Shown: positions 45,080 through 54,118 of the stretch, one piece after another
Position numbering within the stretch: the first letter of the stretch is position 1
Layout of the letters: every line of letters begins with the position of its first letter
Origin: Paraburkholderia phenazinium
GTDB taxonomy: Bacteria; Pseudomonadota; Gammaproteobacteria; Burkholderiales; Burkholderiaceae
Assembly: GCF_900141745.1 (NCBI RefSeq)
Contig: NZ_FSRM01000001.1
Span: forward strand, 992,001-1,056,000
Reading direction: 5' to 3'
Length of the DNA stretch: 64,000 bases
Made by a program: the position numbers and the translations under genes
Notes under the pieces: generated by a model
The model's database searches: none
What the model was told of the DNA's origin: nothing
Seen by the model: only the letters and a program-made list of their open reading frames with translations

Positions 45080-46432
45080 ATGGTCAACAATAGTTTGCCC
45101 GTGCTGTATATCGAGGACGACGAACTGGTGCGTCGCGCGAGCGTGCAAAGCCTGCAGCTCGCCGGGTTCGACGTCATTGGACATGCGTCGGTCGAATCAG
45201 CGGCGCGTTCGATCAACGCGGATTTTCCGGGCGTGATCGTGAGCGATATCCGCTTGCCCGGCGCGAGCGGTCTCGATCTGCTCGCGCAATGCCATGAGCG
45301 TGCGCCCGAAGTGCCGGTGATTCTCGTCACCGGTCACGGCGATATCTCCATGGCCGTCCAGGCAATGCGCGACGGCGCCTACGATTTCATCGAGAAGCCA
45401 TTTGCCTCCGAGCGTCTGATCGAGACGGTGCGGCGCGCGCTGGAACGCCGCACGCTGGTGCTGGAGAATCACGCGCTACGCCGTGAGCTGGCGGGGCAGA
45501 ACGCGGTGGCGCCGCGCATCATCGGCCGTAGTCCGGTGATCGAACAGGTGCGGCGGCTGATCGCGAATGTGGCGCCGACCGACGCGTCGGTGCTGATCAA
45601 CGGCGATACCGGTGCGGGCAAGGAACTGATCGCGCGCAGCCTGCACGAACTGTCGCCACGGCGTGACAAGCCGTTTCTCGCGGTCAATTGCGGTGCTCTG
45701 CCGGAACCGATGTTCGAGTCGGAGATGTTCGGCTATGAGCCCGGCGCTTTTACCGGCGCGGCCAAGCGGCGCATCGGCAAACTCGAGCACGCTTCGGGCG
45801 GCACGCTGTTTCTCGACGAGATCGAGAGCATGCCGTTGGGGTTGCAGGTCAAATTGCTGCGGGTCTTGCAGGACGGTGTGCTCGAGCGGCTCGGCTCGAA
45901 CCAGCCGATCCGCGTGAATTGCCGCATCGTCGCGGCTGCCAAAGGCGATATGACCGAGCACGTCGCTGCCGGCACGTTCCGGCGCGACCTGCTGTATCGC
46001 CTGAATGTCGTGACGATCGCGCTGCCGCCGCTCGCCGAGCGTCGCGAGGACATCGTGCCGCTTTTCGAGCATTTCCTGCTCGACGCCGCGGTGCGTTATC
46101 AGCGCCCTGCACCGATTCTGACGGATCGTCAGCGCGCGGGTCTGATGCAGCGCGACTGGCCAGGCAACGTGCGGGAGTTGCGCAATGCGGCTGACCGGCT
46201 TGTGCTCGGAGTGGCGGAAGATCCGGTAGCGGCGTCGGTCGATGCGGCGGAGGATTCGCAGTCGCTCAAGGAGCGCGTCGAGCAGTTCGAGCGGGCGGTG
46301 ATTGCGCAGGCGCTGGAGCAGACCGGCGGCGCAGTGGCGGTGGCGGCGGACCGCTTGCAGTTGGGCAAGGCGACGCTTTACGAGAAGATCAAGCGGTATG
46401 GGCTGGCGGTGAAAGGTGACGGCGAGCGGTGA
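45080..46432 (+). CDS. dctD: Sigma-54-dependent response regulator
   Basis: A 450-residue NtrC-family activator. Receiver domain residues 1-120 with phospho-acceptor Asp56 (VSDIRLPG); AAA+ domain about 145-380 with Walker A GDTGAGKE and the sigma-54-contacting GAFTGA loop (EPGAFTGAAKRRIG); Fis-type helix-turn-helix at the end (AVAVAADRLQLGKATLYEKIKRYG). The ATG at 45080 is chosen because GGTGAGG lies 6 bases before it; a GTG at 45068 is the alternative. It should drive the dctA sigma-54 promoter. Confidence 0.95.
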   Translation: MVNNSLPVLYIEDDELVRRASVQSLQLAGFDVIGHASVESAARSINADFPGVIVSDIRLPGASGLDLLAQCHERAPEVPVILVTGHGDISMAVQAMRDGAYDFIEKPFASERLIETVRRALERRTLVLENHALRRELAGQNAVAPRIIGRSPVIEQVRRLIANVAPTDASVLINGDTGAGKELIARSLHELSPRRDKPFLAVNCGALPEPMFESEMFGYEPGAFTGAAKRRIGKLEHASGGTLFLDEIESMPLGLQVKLLRVLQDGVLERLGSNQPIRVNCRIVAAAKGDMTEHVAAGTFRRDLLYRLNVVTIALPPLAERREDIVPLFEHFLLDAAVRYQRPAPILTDRQRAGLMQRDWPGNVRELRNAADRLVLGVAEDPVAASVDAAEDSQSLKERVEQFERAVIAQALEQTGGAVAVAADRLQLGKATLYEKIKRYGLAVKGDGER

Positions 46433-46474
46433 AGTCCCGGATCGCATAGGACCCAACGAGTGCGCCCCAAAAGC

Positions 46475-46513
46475 AACGCGCCGGTAGCGACAACTCGCTA
46501 CCGGCGCGTTTTG
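46475..46513. terminator. Bidirectional terminator between dctD and the tlpA-like gene
   Basis: A perfect 16-bp stem (46475-46490 with 46495-46510, loop CAAC), followed by TTTT on the plus strand and by GCTTTT on the minus strand. It can end both convergent transcripts. Confidence 0.88.
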
Positions 46514-46540
46514 TATCTGGTGCTTTCGTGCTTTGCTGCT

Positions 46541-47074
46541 TCAGGCCGCGTTCAGCGCCTTTTCGAGCAGTTGGTCCAGCTCGGCGAACTGCGGCTCGCC
46601 CACATAGCGCTTGAGAATCGTACCGTCCTTGGCGACCAGGAAGGTTGTCGGCGTCAACTGGATGTTGCCGAACTGCTTGGCCGCTGAGCCGTCGTCCATC
46701 GCGACCTTGAACGGCAGGCGGCGGGTCTGGCTGTAGTTGACCACGTACATCGGCGCGTCGTAGTTCATTGCGACGGCGACGAATTCGAGTCCCTTGCCCT
46801 TGAAGCGGTTATACGTGTCGACCATCTTCGGCATTTCCTGGACACAGGTGTCGCAGTTGGTCGCCCAGAAGTTGATCAGATAGACCTTGCCCTTCAGGTC
46901 GGCCGTCGAGACTTTCTGGCCCGACAACAGCGTGAAAGTCGCATCCGGCACGTGCTGCTGGCCGTTGAAGGCGAAATAGCCGGCAATCGCGATCGCACCC
47001 GCGACAGCCGCCATCGCGATGTAGCGGATCGGGCTGGTGCGCTTCGATGCGGAAGGAGACGGGGTAGGGCTCAT
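46541..47074 (-). CDS. TlpA/ResA-like membrane-anchored thioredoxin
   Basis: A 177-residue protein. A single N-terminal helix (about 16-35, IAMAAVAGAIAIAGYFAF) anchors a periplasmic thioredoxin-fold domain with CDTC active site in FWATNCDTCVQEMPKM and the cis-Pro segment LTPTTFLVAKDGTIL. This group reduces disulfides or supplies electrons for cytochrome c and other envelope protein maturation. The CDTC centre is not the common CxPC, so reactivity may differ. The start at 47074 (MSPTPSPSASK) is chosen over an in-frame ATG at 47119. Confidence 0.9.
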   Translation of the reverse strand: MSPTPSPSASKRTSPIRYIAMAAVAGAIAIAGYFAFNGQQHVPDATFTLLSGQKVSTADLKGKVYLINFWATNCDTCVQEMPKMVDTYNRFKGKGLEFVAVAMNYDAPMYVVNYSQTRRLPFKVAMDDGSAAKQFGNIQLTPTTFLVAKDGTILKRYVGEPQFAELDQLLEKALNAA

Positions 47075-47362
47075 GAACGGGACCTCGAGATTCGCGCAGC
47101 GTGCGCGGAACGTAGCCACGGTATTGTAGCGCCAATCCCGCGAGGCGGCAGGGCGCTGTCGACACCCTGCCGGGGGTGCTTCTATCGGCGGATAATGGGG
47201 TTTTAAGCTTCGAGCCTTCCTGACAGCTTCGTCATGTTCCTATCCGCTTTCTGCCTGCCATTCCTGCGTCTTTTTTCCACCTTCCCCTTGAGCTTCGTTG
47301 TCCGGCTGCGTCACCTCTCTTCCGGCTTACCGACGACGGCGGCAACGCGCGCCATCCTGCGC

Positions 47363-47884
47363 ATGAGTCTTTGCGTGGTCGCCGCGGGCGGCTTGCTGGC
47401 CGGCTGTTCGCCGACCTACGACTGGCGCACGGTCATGAATAACGACAACGGTTATACCGTCGACCTGCCGGCCAAGCCGGGCAGCGATACGCGGCAGATC
47501 GACGTGGCCGGGACTTCGATGAAAATGGCCATGCAGACCGCCGAGGCCGGGCCGGCCGTATTCGCGGTCGGCACGCTGATGCTGCCTTCGGACGACCCGC
47601 AGGTGCAGCGCACGGCGCTCGACTTCCTGCGCGACGGACTGGCCCGCAATGTCGGCACCGCGCCGGCCGCGCACGCGGTGCAGATTCCGATGGCCGCCGG
47701 TGGTCAGGTGCCGGGCCTCGAGATGACGCTGAGCGGCAAGGCTGGCGAACAAAAGGAGACTCGCACGATCTATGCGCGCTTCGTTGCCCATGGCCGGCAT
47801 GTCTACCAGGCGGCGATTATCGCCAGTCAGCCGTTGCCGCAGGAGCAGGTCGACCAGTTTTTTCGATCGTTCCAGCTTTATTGA
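47363..47884 (+). CDS. Outer-membrane or periplasmic lipoprotein, unknown function
   Basis: A 173-residue lipoprotein. Signal peptide with lipobox LLAGC (Cys at about residue 15, GGLLAGCSP). The rest is a small alpha/beta domain: DNGYTVDLPAKPGSDTRQ, AVFAVGTLMLPSDDP, TRTIYARFVAHGRHVYQAAIIAS and a terminal VDQFFRSFQLY. The end is like the PsbP/DUF-type lipoproteins whose C-terminal FF.SF.L strand is common, but I cannot name a family. The start at 47363 is chosen for the lipobox; a longer in-frame start at 47234 is possible. Confidence 0.75.
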   Translation: MSLCVVAAGGLLAGCSPTYDWRTVMNNDNGYTVDLPAKPGSDTRQIDVAGTSMKMAMQTAEAGPAVFAVGTLMLPSDDPQVQRTALDFLRDGLARNVGTAPAAHAVQIPMAAGGQVPGLEMTLSGKAGEQKETRTIYARFVAHGRHVYQAAIIASQPLPQEQVDQFFRSFQLY

Positions 47885-48226
47885 AGACGCCATTTAGCTG
47901 CTTCGCGCGGCGTGCAAGGGTGTCGTAGATCGATGCACACAGTGAAAGTTCCTTCGCAGGTTATGACGCTAATAGCCGGATTTTATGGGGATTTTTCCAT
48001 CACCTGCCGCGCCTGTGGATAACTTTGTGGAGAACTTGGCGGGAGCGGGCCGGGATGCCCGTCCCACGGGCGTCCGGTCACTTTTCCCTGCTTCGGGGAC
48101 AACCAAAAAACCCAATAAAATCAACGGCCTCTCCAAAGCGCATCAAGTCTACCTTTCAATTGCCTGCGAATTTTCCAGAAATACTTTCGTGTGCATAAGT
48201 CAAGTCTTGACAGCGATTTTTTTGCT
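47885..48226. other. 342-base convergent gap with tandem DnaA-box-like sites
   Basis: A perfect DnaA box TGTGGATAA (48014-48022) is followed 12 bases on by TGTGGAGAA (48026-48034, one mismatch). A short dyad GCCCGT/ACGGGC lies at 48057-48071. No gene is visible, and the part after 48100 is AT-rich. This is not an origin by gene content. Confidence 0.45.
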
Positions 48227-49759
48227 CTATCCAGCGGCGAATGCACGACGATATTGGACGGCTTCTGCAATTTGAGCGCCACTCGGCGCGTCGGCACCGG
48301 CCAGATCTGCAATCGTGCGGGCCACCTTCAGCACGCGGTAATAGGCGCGTGCCGACCAGCCGAAACGATCGCCCGCTTCGCGCAGCAGCGCTTCGCCGGC
48401 TGCGTCCGGCCGACAGACCTCGTCGACTTCGCGGCCGCTCAGTTCGCGGTTGGTTTTGCCCTGACGGGCCAGTTGCCGGGCGCGAGCTTCGCCTACCCGC
48501 GCGGCAATGGCTACGCTTGGCTCGTTGGTGTTGCTCGCGCGCGCGGAGAGTTCAGCCGGCGTGAGCGCGGGTAACTCGATCTGGATGTCGATGCGGTCCA
48601 GCAACGGCCCCGAAAGTTTGCGCAAATAGCGCGCGGCGATTTCCGGCGTGCAGCGGCAGCGTCCGTTCGGATCGCCGCGCCAGCCGCACGGACAGGGATT
48701 CATCGCGGCGATCAGCTGGCAGGCTGCCGGGAAATCGGCCTGCAATGCCGCCCTCGAAATGGTGATGCGTCCGGCTTCGAGCGGTTCGCGTAACGTCTCC
48801 AGCACGTGGCGGTCGAATTCCGGAATTTCGTCGAGAAACAGCACACCGAGATGCGCCAGCGTGATTTCACCTGGCTGCGGCGGATTGCGCCCGCCCACCA
48901 GCGCCGCTGCGCTCGACGAGTGATGCGGCGCCCGGAACGGCCGCTGCCGCCATTGCGCCGGTGAAAAACCCGACATGCTCGCGGACAGCAGCGCTGCAGA
49001 GGTGAGCGCTTCGTCGTCGGTCATCGGCGGCAACAGGCTCGGCAGGCGTGCCGCCAGCATCGACTTGCCGGCCCCCGGCGGCCCGACCATCAGGACATGA
49101 TGACCACCCGCCGCGGCGACTTCGAGCGCCCGGCGCGCGGCGCGCTGGCCGATCACGTCGGCCATATCGGCGGGCGGCACGACGGGGGCCGTGTCGAGTG
49201 CAGGTGCGGCGACTGGCGTGAGCCGGCTGTCCGGGACCCCTGCCAGATGCGCGCATAGCGAGGGCAGATCGGCGGCGCCGTAGACGTTGACGCCCGGCAC
49301 CAGGGCGGCCTCCGCAGCGCTTGCCGCCGGCAGATAGAGTTCGGCCGCCACCTGCTGCGCGTTGCTTCGCGCGGTTCCACATGCCATCGCAAAGGCCCCG
49401 CGCATGGGACGCAGTGCGCCTGTCAGCGACAGCTCGCCTGCGAATTCCCGATGCATCAGCGATTCCGCCGGAATCTGCCCACTCGCGGCGAGGATACCCA
49501 GTGCAATAGGTAAGTCGAAGCGGCCAGATTCCTTCGGCAGGTCGGCTGGCGCGAGATTGACGGTGATACGGCGCACGGGAAAGTCGAAGTCGCAATTCTG
49601 CAGCGCGGCGCGCACGCGCTCGCGGCTTTCGCGTACTTCGAGATCGGGAAGGCCGACGATCGAAAAAGAGGGTAATCCGTTGGCGAGGTGAACCTCGACC
49701 GTTACTTCAGGCGCGCGGCCAGCGGCCGGCGCGCGACTGCGCACCACGGCAAGCGACAT
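48227..49759 (-). CDS. comM: YifB/ComM-family Mg-chelatase-like AAA ATPase
   Basis: A 510-residue protein. The N-terminal Lon-type fold covers about 1-180 (VEVHLANGLPSFSIVGLPDLEVRESRERVRAAL). The Mg-chelatase AAA+ module follows: Walker A GPPGAGKSMLA, Walker B LFLDEIPEF and arginine finger region LSGPLLDRIDIQIELP. A C-terminal helical cap ends it. ComM helicases promote branch migration during natural transformation and recombination. The position next to ubiK and glnK-amtB is conserved in the group. Confidence 0.93.
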   Translation of the reverse strand: MSLAVVRSRAPAAGRAPEVTVEVHLANGLPSFSIVGLPDLEVRESRERVRAALQNCDFDFPVRRITVNLAPADLPKESGRFDLPIALGILAASGQIPAESLMHREFAGELSLTGALRPMRGAFAMACGTARSNAQQVAAELYLPAASAAEAALVPGVNVYGAADLPSLCAHLAGVPDSRLTPVAAPALDTAPVVPPADMADVIGQRAARRALEVAAAGGHHVLMVGPPGAGKSMLAARLPSLLPPMTDDEALTSAALLSASMSGFSPAQWRQRPFRAPHHSSSAAALVGGRNPPQPGEITLAHLGVLFLDEIPEFDRHVLETLREPLEAGRITISRAALQADFPAACQLIAAMNPCPCGWRGDPNGRCRCTPEIAARYLRKLSGPLLDRIDIQIELPALTPAELSARASNTNEPSVAIAARVGEARARQLARQGKTNRELSGREVDEVCRPDAAGEALLREAGDRFGWSARAYYRVLKVARTIADLAGADAPSGAQIAEAVQYRRAFAAG

Positions 49760-49865
49760 GTTTTCTCCCGTCAGACGGCGCGCCGGTAGCGCGCACGACT
49801 CTCTAAAACGCTGATGACGTCACGGCTCGCTTGCCAGTGATGTGCAATTCAGACTTCGCGCAACC

Positions 49866-50120
49866 TCAGGACGTGTGCGTCACCGGCAGCTTCTGTTCGA
49901 TCTCGGCCACGCGCCGCTCCAGTTCCTCGAGGCGGGCGCGCGTACGCACCAGCACCTGGGTTTGCGTATCGAATTCTTCGCGCGTTACCAGATCGAGCTT
50001 TGAGAAGCCCTGCGACAGCATGGCCTTGACGTTGCGTTCGACATCCTTCGCGGGCGAGTTCTTGAGCAGATCGCTGATGCGAGCCTGGAAATCGTTAAAG
50101 ACGTCGTTCGGTTGTTTCAT
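49866..50120 (-). CDS. ubiK: Ubiquinone biosynthesis accessory factor UbiK
   Basis: An 84-residue BMFP-domain protein (MKQPNDVFNDFQARISDLL at the start; a long C-terminal coiled coil LVRTRARLEELERRVAEIEQKL). UbiK, formerly YqiC, helps ubiquinone synthesis by binding lipids and UbiJ. The protein is full length. The start at 50120 is chosen; an in-frame ATG at 50153 would overlap an NtrC-like palindrome. Divergent from glnK. Confidence 0.92.
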   Translation of the reverse strand: MKQPNDVFNDFQARISDLLKNSPAKDVERNVKAMLSQGFSKLDLVTREEFDTQTQVLVRTRARLEELERRVAEIEQKLPVTHTS

Positions 50121-50135
50121 GGTGTTCCCCTTAAA

Positions 50136-50152
50136 TGCACAAAAAGTGTGCA
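50136..50152 (+). promoter_or_regulatory. NtrC-type enhancer site
   Basis: TGCACAAAAAGTGTGCA has TGCAC, 7 bases, GTGCA, matching the 17-bp NtrC consensus core (TGCACC-N5-GGTGCA) apart from the inner base pair. It lies 232 bases upstream of the glnK sigma-54 promoter. Two GGTGC half-sites follow at 50196-50202 and 50239-50243, about four helical turns apart. Confidence 0.6.
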
Positions 50153-50375
50153 TGTGTCATTACGTCTGTGCCCCGGATCGGCGGATGAGCGTTTTTGGTG
50201 CATGACCGACCGGTCGGTACGGTTCCATGTGCGCCTTTGGTGCGCGTATTCGTGTCCGTGGCCTGCGAACACTCTAGCAACGATCCAGACGGCGCGCCAC
50301 CGTCCCCCGCCAACGTTGGCCATCCGGCCAGGGGGAGCGCGGGGCCGCTACCGGCACCGGTTCCAGCGAGTGTGA

Positions 50376-50876
<501 letters not shown>

Positions 50877-50914
50877 ATAGAACGATAGCGACTCGCTACA
50901 AGAGGAAAATTAAG

Positions 50915-52399
50915 ATGCGCAAACTATTGATGTCCATGCTGATGGCCGGTTCGCTGCTCGCGGGCGGTATCGGCGCCGCCCTCGCGGACGACGCTTCAGC
51001 ACCCGCAGCCGCCTCGGCGCCTGCCGCCGATACGACGGCCAGCGCGCCGGCCGCCACAGCATCGGCACCGGCAGCGGACGCCTCCGCACCGGCCACCGCG
51101 GCTGCTGCACCTGACGCGTCGGCAGCCGCTGCCGCAGCCGCCCCGGCTGCTCCGACCGCGCCGTTCTCGGTCGACTCGTCGAAGATCAACTCCGGCGACA
51201 CCGCCTGGATGCTGACCTCCACCGCGCTCGTGCTGTTCATGACGATCCCGGGCCTGGCACTGTTCTACGGCGGCATGGTCCGCAAGAAGAACGTGCTCGC
51301 AACGCTGATGCAAAGCTTCGCGATCACCTGCGTCGTGACGATCGTCTGGGTGGTGCTGGGCTACAGCCTGGCGTTCACGCCTGGCGGCATGTTCATCGGC
51401 GGCTTCTCGCGCGTCTTCATGGCCGGGATGAACTATATCCACGGCGACAAGGCGACCACGCTGACGGTAAGCCACCTGGCTCCTACGATCCCGGAAACGG
51501 TCTACTGCGTGTATCAGATGACCTTCGCGATCATCACGCCGGCCCTGATCACGGGTGCGTTTGCTGACCGTATGAAGTTCTCGGCGATGCTGGTGTTCAT
51601 GACGCTGTGGTCGATCATCGTCTACTCGCCGATCGCTCACATGGTCTGGGAACCGACCGGCTGGCTGGCTACGGCAGGCATCCTCGACTTCGCGGGCGGC
51701 ACGGTGGTGCACATCAACGCCGGTATCGCCGGTCTGGTTTGCTGCCTGGTGCTCGGCAAGCGTGTCGGCTACGGCAAGGAAGTCATGGCTCCGCACAATC
51801 TCACGCTGACGCTGATCGGTGGCGCGATGCTGTGGGTGGGCTGGTTCGGTTTCAACGCAGGTTCCGCAGTGGCAGCAGACGGCCGTGCCGGCTTCGCGAT
51901 GTTCGCAACGCAGGTTGCAACGGCAGCCGCAGCACTCGCATGGATGTTTGCTGAGTGGATCGCCAAGGGCAAACCGTCGGTACTCGGCATCGTGTCGGGC
52001 GCGGTTGCAGGTCTGGTGGCGATTACGCCGGCTTCGGGCTTCGTCGGCATCGGCGGTTCGCTGGTGATCGGCATTGCTGCTGGCGTGATCTGCTTCTGGT
52101 CGGCTACGTGGCTCAAGGGCAAGCTCGGTTATGACGACTCGCTCGACTGCTTCGGCGTGCACTGCGTTGGCGGTATCGTCGGTGCACTGCTGACCGGCGT
52201 GTTCGCGGTCAAGGACATCGGCGGCGCGGACGGCAGCGTGATCCTGCAGGCCAAGGGCGTGTTGACGACCCTGATCTACAGCGGCGTGGTGAGCTTCGTC
52301 CTGCTGAAGGTGATCGATCTGGTGATGGGTATCCGCGTGACGGAAGAAGAGGAACGCGAAGGCCTGGACGTGAGCCTGCACGGCGAGCACGTCGAATAA
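50915..52399 (+). CDS. amtB: Ammonium transporter with long Ala-rich N-terminus
   Basis: A 494-residue Amt protein. A signal peptide (about 1-24, ALADD cleavage) is followed by an unusual about 60-residue periplasmic region made of Ala/Ser/Pro/Asp repeats (ASAPAAD-like units, residues about 26-85). Then come eleven helices with Amt motifs: FYGGMVRKKNVL, DFAGGTVVHINAGIAGL, GWFGFNAGSA, CFGVHCVGGIVGALLTGVF. The twin pore histidines lie in VVHINAG and VHCVGG. The E. coli protein lacks the Ala-rich region. Forms an operon with glnK; terminator 59 bases after the stop. Confidence 0.95.
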   Translation: MRKLLMSMLMAGSLLAGGIGAALADDASAPAAASAPAADTTASAPAATASAPAADASAPATAAAAPDASAAAAAAAPAAPTAPFSVDSSKINSGDTAWMLTSTALVLFMTIPGLALFYGGMVRKKNVLATLMQSFAITCVVTIVWVVLGYSLAFTPGGMFIGGFSRVFMAGMNYIHGDKATTLTVSHLAPTIPETVYCVYQMTFAIITPALITGAFADRMKFSAMLVFMTLWSIIVYSPIAHMVWEPTGWLATAGILDFAGGTVVHINAGIAGLVCCLVLGKRVGYGKEVMAPHNLTLTLIGGAMLWVGWFGFNAGSAVAADGRAGFAMFATQVATAAAALAWMFAEWIAKGKPSVLGIVSGAVAGLVAITPASGFVGIGGSLVIGIAAGVICFWSATWLKGKLGYDDSLDCFGVHCVGGIVGALLTGVFAVKDIGGADGSVILQAKGVLTTLIYSGVVSFVLLKVIDLVMGIRVTEEEEREGLDVSLHGEHVE

Positions 52400-52457
52400 G
52401 GTTTCAAGGATTTCAAAGCTTTACGATTCACGATCACGAATCAAGCGCAGCGACTTT

Positions 52458-52485
52458 GGCCCGCCTTCTGGCGGGCCTTTTCTTT
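52458..52485 (+). terminator. Rho-independent terminator of glnK-amtB
   Basis: GGCCCGCC (52458-52465), loop TTCT, GGCGGGCC (52470-52477), then TTTTCTTT. The 278-base gap 52400-52677 otherwise holds only the presumed gshA promoter. Confidence 0.88.
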
Positions 52486-52677
52486 GGCGCCGGTTGCGGT
52501 GCTATTGCTGGACTATTCGCGGATGAATCGCGGTAGACTGCATCCGAGGAGCAGTTTTCGCCGCCTATCGCGCTCATAGCGAGAATGCATCCGTCCCTGC
52601 TTGCGAATGGAGAAACCGTCCCCAAATGGACGAAGCATTTGCTCTACAATCTTTTTTCTCCAGTCTGCGAGTGATCA

Positions 52678-53967
52678 ATGGTTCCGCACCTAGTTACGGC
52701 GTTAAACGGCCCGCTGCTCGATCTCGAGCGGAAGATCCTCGACGCTACACCCGCCATCGAACGCTGGTTCCGCCTGGAATGGCAGGAACACACGCCGCCG
52801 TTCTATTGCTCGGTCGATCTGCGTAACGCAGGTTTCAAGCTCGCCCCTGTCGACACCAATCTGTTTCCCGGCGCGTTCAACAACCTGCCGCAGGAAGTGT
52901 TGCCGCTCGCTGTGCAGGCGGCCATGGCTTCGATCGAAAAGATCTGTCCGGACGCGAAGAACCTGCTGGTCATTCCGGAGCGCCACACGCGCAATGCGTT
53001 TTATCTGGAGAATGTCGCCCGTCTGGCGACCATCATGCGGCAAGCCGGGCTCAACGTCCGGTTCGGTACCCTCGACGAGAGCGTCGACGGGCCGGTCACC
53101 ATTGCGTTGTCGGACGGTCAGAAGATCGTCCTTGAGCCGCTCGAGCGCTCGGCACGCCGGCTTGGCCTGAAGAATTTCGATCCGTGTTCGATTCTTCTGA
53201 ACAACGATCTTTCCGGCGGCATTCCGCCGGTCCTTGAAAACCTGCACGAGCAGTATCTGCTGCCTCCGTTGCATGCCGCGTGGGCGGTGCGTCGCAAGTC
53301 GACCCATTTCTCCTGCTATGACGACGTCGCCAAGAAGTTCGCGAAGATGGTCGAGATCGACCCGTGGATGATCAATCCGTACTTCGCGCACGTAGAAGGC
53401 GTCGATTTCCAGGAGCGTACTGGCGAAGAGGCGCTGGCCGATGCGATCGACGGCGTGCTGAAGAAGATCGCCAAGAAATATCGCGAGTACGGCATCTCCG
53501 AGAAGCCGTATGTGGTCATCAAGTCGGATGCGGGCACTTACGGCATGGGCGTGATGACCGTGCACGACGCCTCGGAAGTCGCCGCGCTCACCAAGCGCGA
53601 GCGCGCCAAGATGGCAACCACCAAGGACGGTCTCGAAGTGCACGACGTGATCGTGCAGGAAGGCGTCTATACGTTCGAGCGGATCGGTGAGGAAGTCGCC
53701 GAGCCGGTCGTGTACATGATCGACCGGTATGTGGTGGGCGGCTTCTATCGCGTGCACGGCAGCCGCGAGCGCGATCAGAATCTGAATGCGCCCGGTATGC
53801 ACTTCGTGCCGCTCGGCTTCGAGCATACGGCTTTGCCGGACGCTCATGCGAAGCCCGGTGTGGCACCACCGAACCGTTTTTATATGTACGGTGTGGTGGC
53901 GCGGCTTGGCTTGCTGGCCGCCTCGGTGGAACTGGAAAAGACCGATCCGGAAGCGATCCAGGTCTGA
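52678..53967 (+). CDS. gshA: Glutamate--cysteine ligase (ferrooxidans type)
   Basis: A 429-residue enzyme for the first step of glutathione synthesis. It is not like the E. coli 518-residue GshA; segments such as CPDAKNLLVIPERHTRNAFYLENVARL, YVVIKSDAGTYGMGVMTVHDA and VYMIDRYVVGGFYRVHGS fit the shorter glutamate-cysteine ligase group first shown in Acidithiobacillus ferrooxidans and found in Betaproteobacteria. The KSDAGTYGMGV part resembles an ATP-grasp loop. Start at 52678 (MVPHLVTALNG). gshB follows after 151 bases that include a terminator-like hairpin. Confidence 0.9.
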   Translation: MVPHLVTALNGPLLDLERKILDATPAIERWFRLEWQEHTPPFYCSVDLRNAGFKLAPVDTNLFPGAFNNLPQEVLPLAVQAAMASIEKICPDAKNLLVIPERHTRNAFYLENVARLATIMRQAGLNVRFGTLDESVDGPVTIALSDGQKIVLEPLERSARRLGLKNFDPCSILLNNDLSGGIPPVLENLHEQYLLPPLHAAWAVRRKSTHFSCYDDVAKKFAKMVEIDPWMINPYFAHVEGVDFQERTGEEALADAIDGVLKKIAKKYREYGISEKPYVVIKSDAGTYGMGVMTVHDASEVAALTKRERAKMATTKDGLEVHDVIVQEGVYTFERIGEEVAEPVVYMIDRYVVGGFYRVHGSRERDQNLNAPGMHFVPLGFEHTALPDAHAKPGVAPPNRFYMYGVVARLGLLAASVELEKTDPEAIQV

Positions 53968-54044
53968 TTCGCGGCCAAGGTCTCGCTTCACACCTGGTTG
54001 CTGTGGCGTCGAGGTTACGCCTCGTTACGCCACACCGGACCGAC

Positions 54045-54077
54045 GGGCGGCGCGCTTCATGCCGCCGCCCTTTGTTT
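54045..54077 (+). terminator. Terminator-like hairpin between gshA and gshB
   Basis: GGGCGGCG (54045-54052) pairs with CGCCGCCC (54063-54070) and is followed by TTTGTTT. A second dyad (GTGGCGT/ACGCCAC) lies just before it. gshB may therefore have its own promoter or depend on read-through. Confidence 0.55.
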
Positions 54078-54118
54078 AACGCATAATGCCAAGCCCATCA
54101 GTGCGCATCAGGACTTCC

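Noticed and set aside
48014..48034. Replication origin
   Set aside because: Only two boxes, no dnaA, dnaN, gyrB or parAB nearby, and no AT-rich unwinding array.
50996..52390. A 464-codon minus-strand frame
   Set aside because: Antisense to amtB; product is Arg/His-rich shadow sequence.
52702..53991. A 429-codon minus-strand frame
   Set aside because: Antisense to gshA over its whole length; no recognisable motif.
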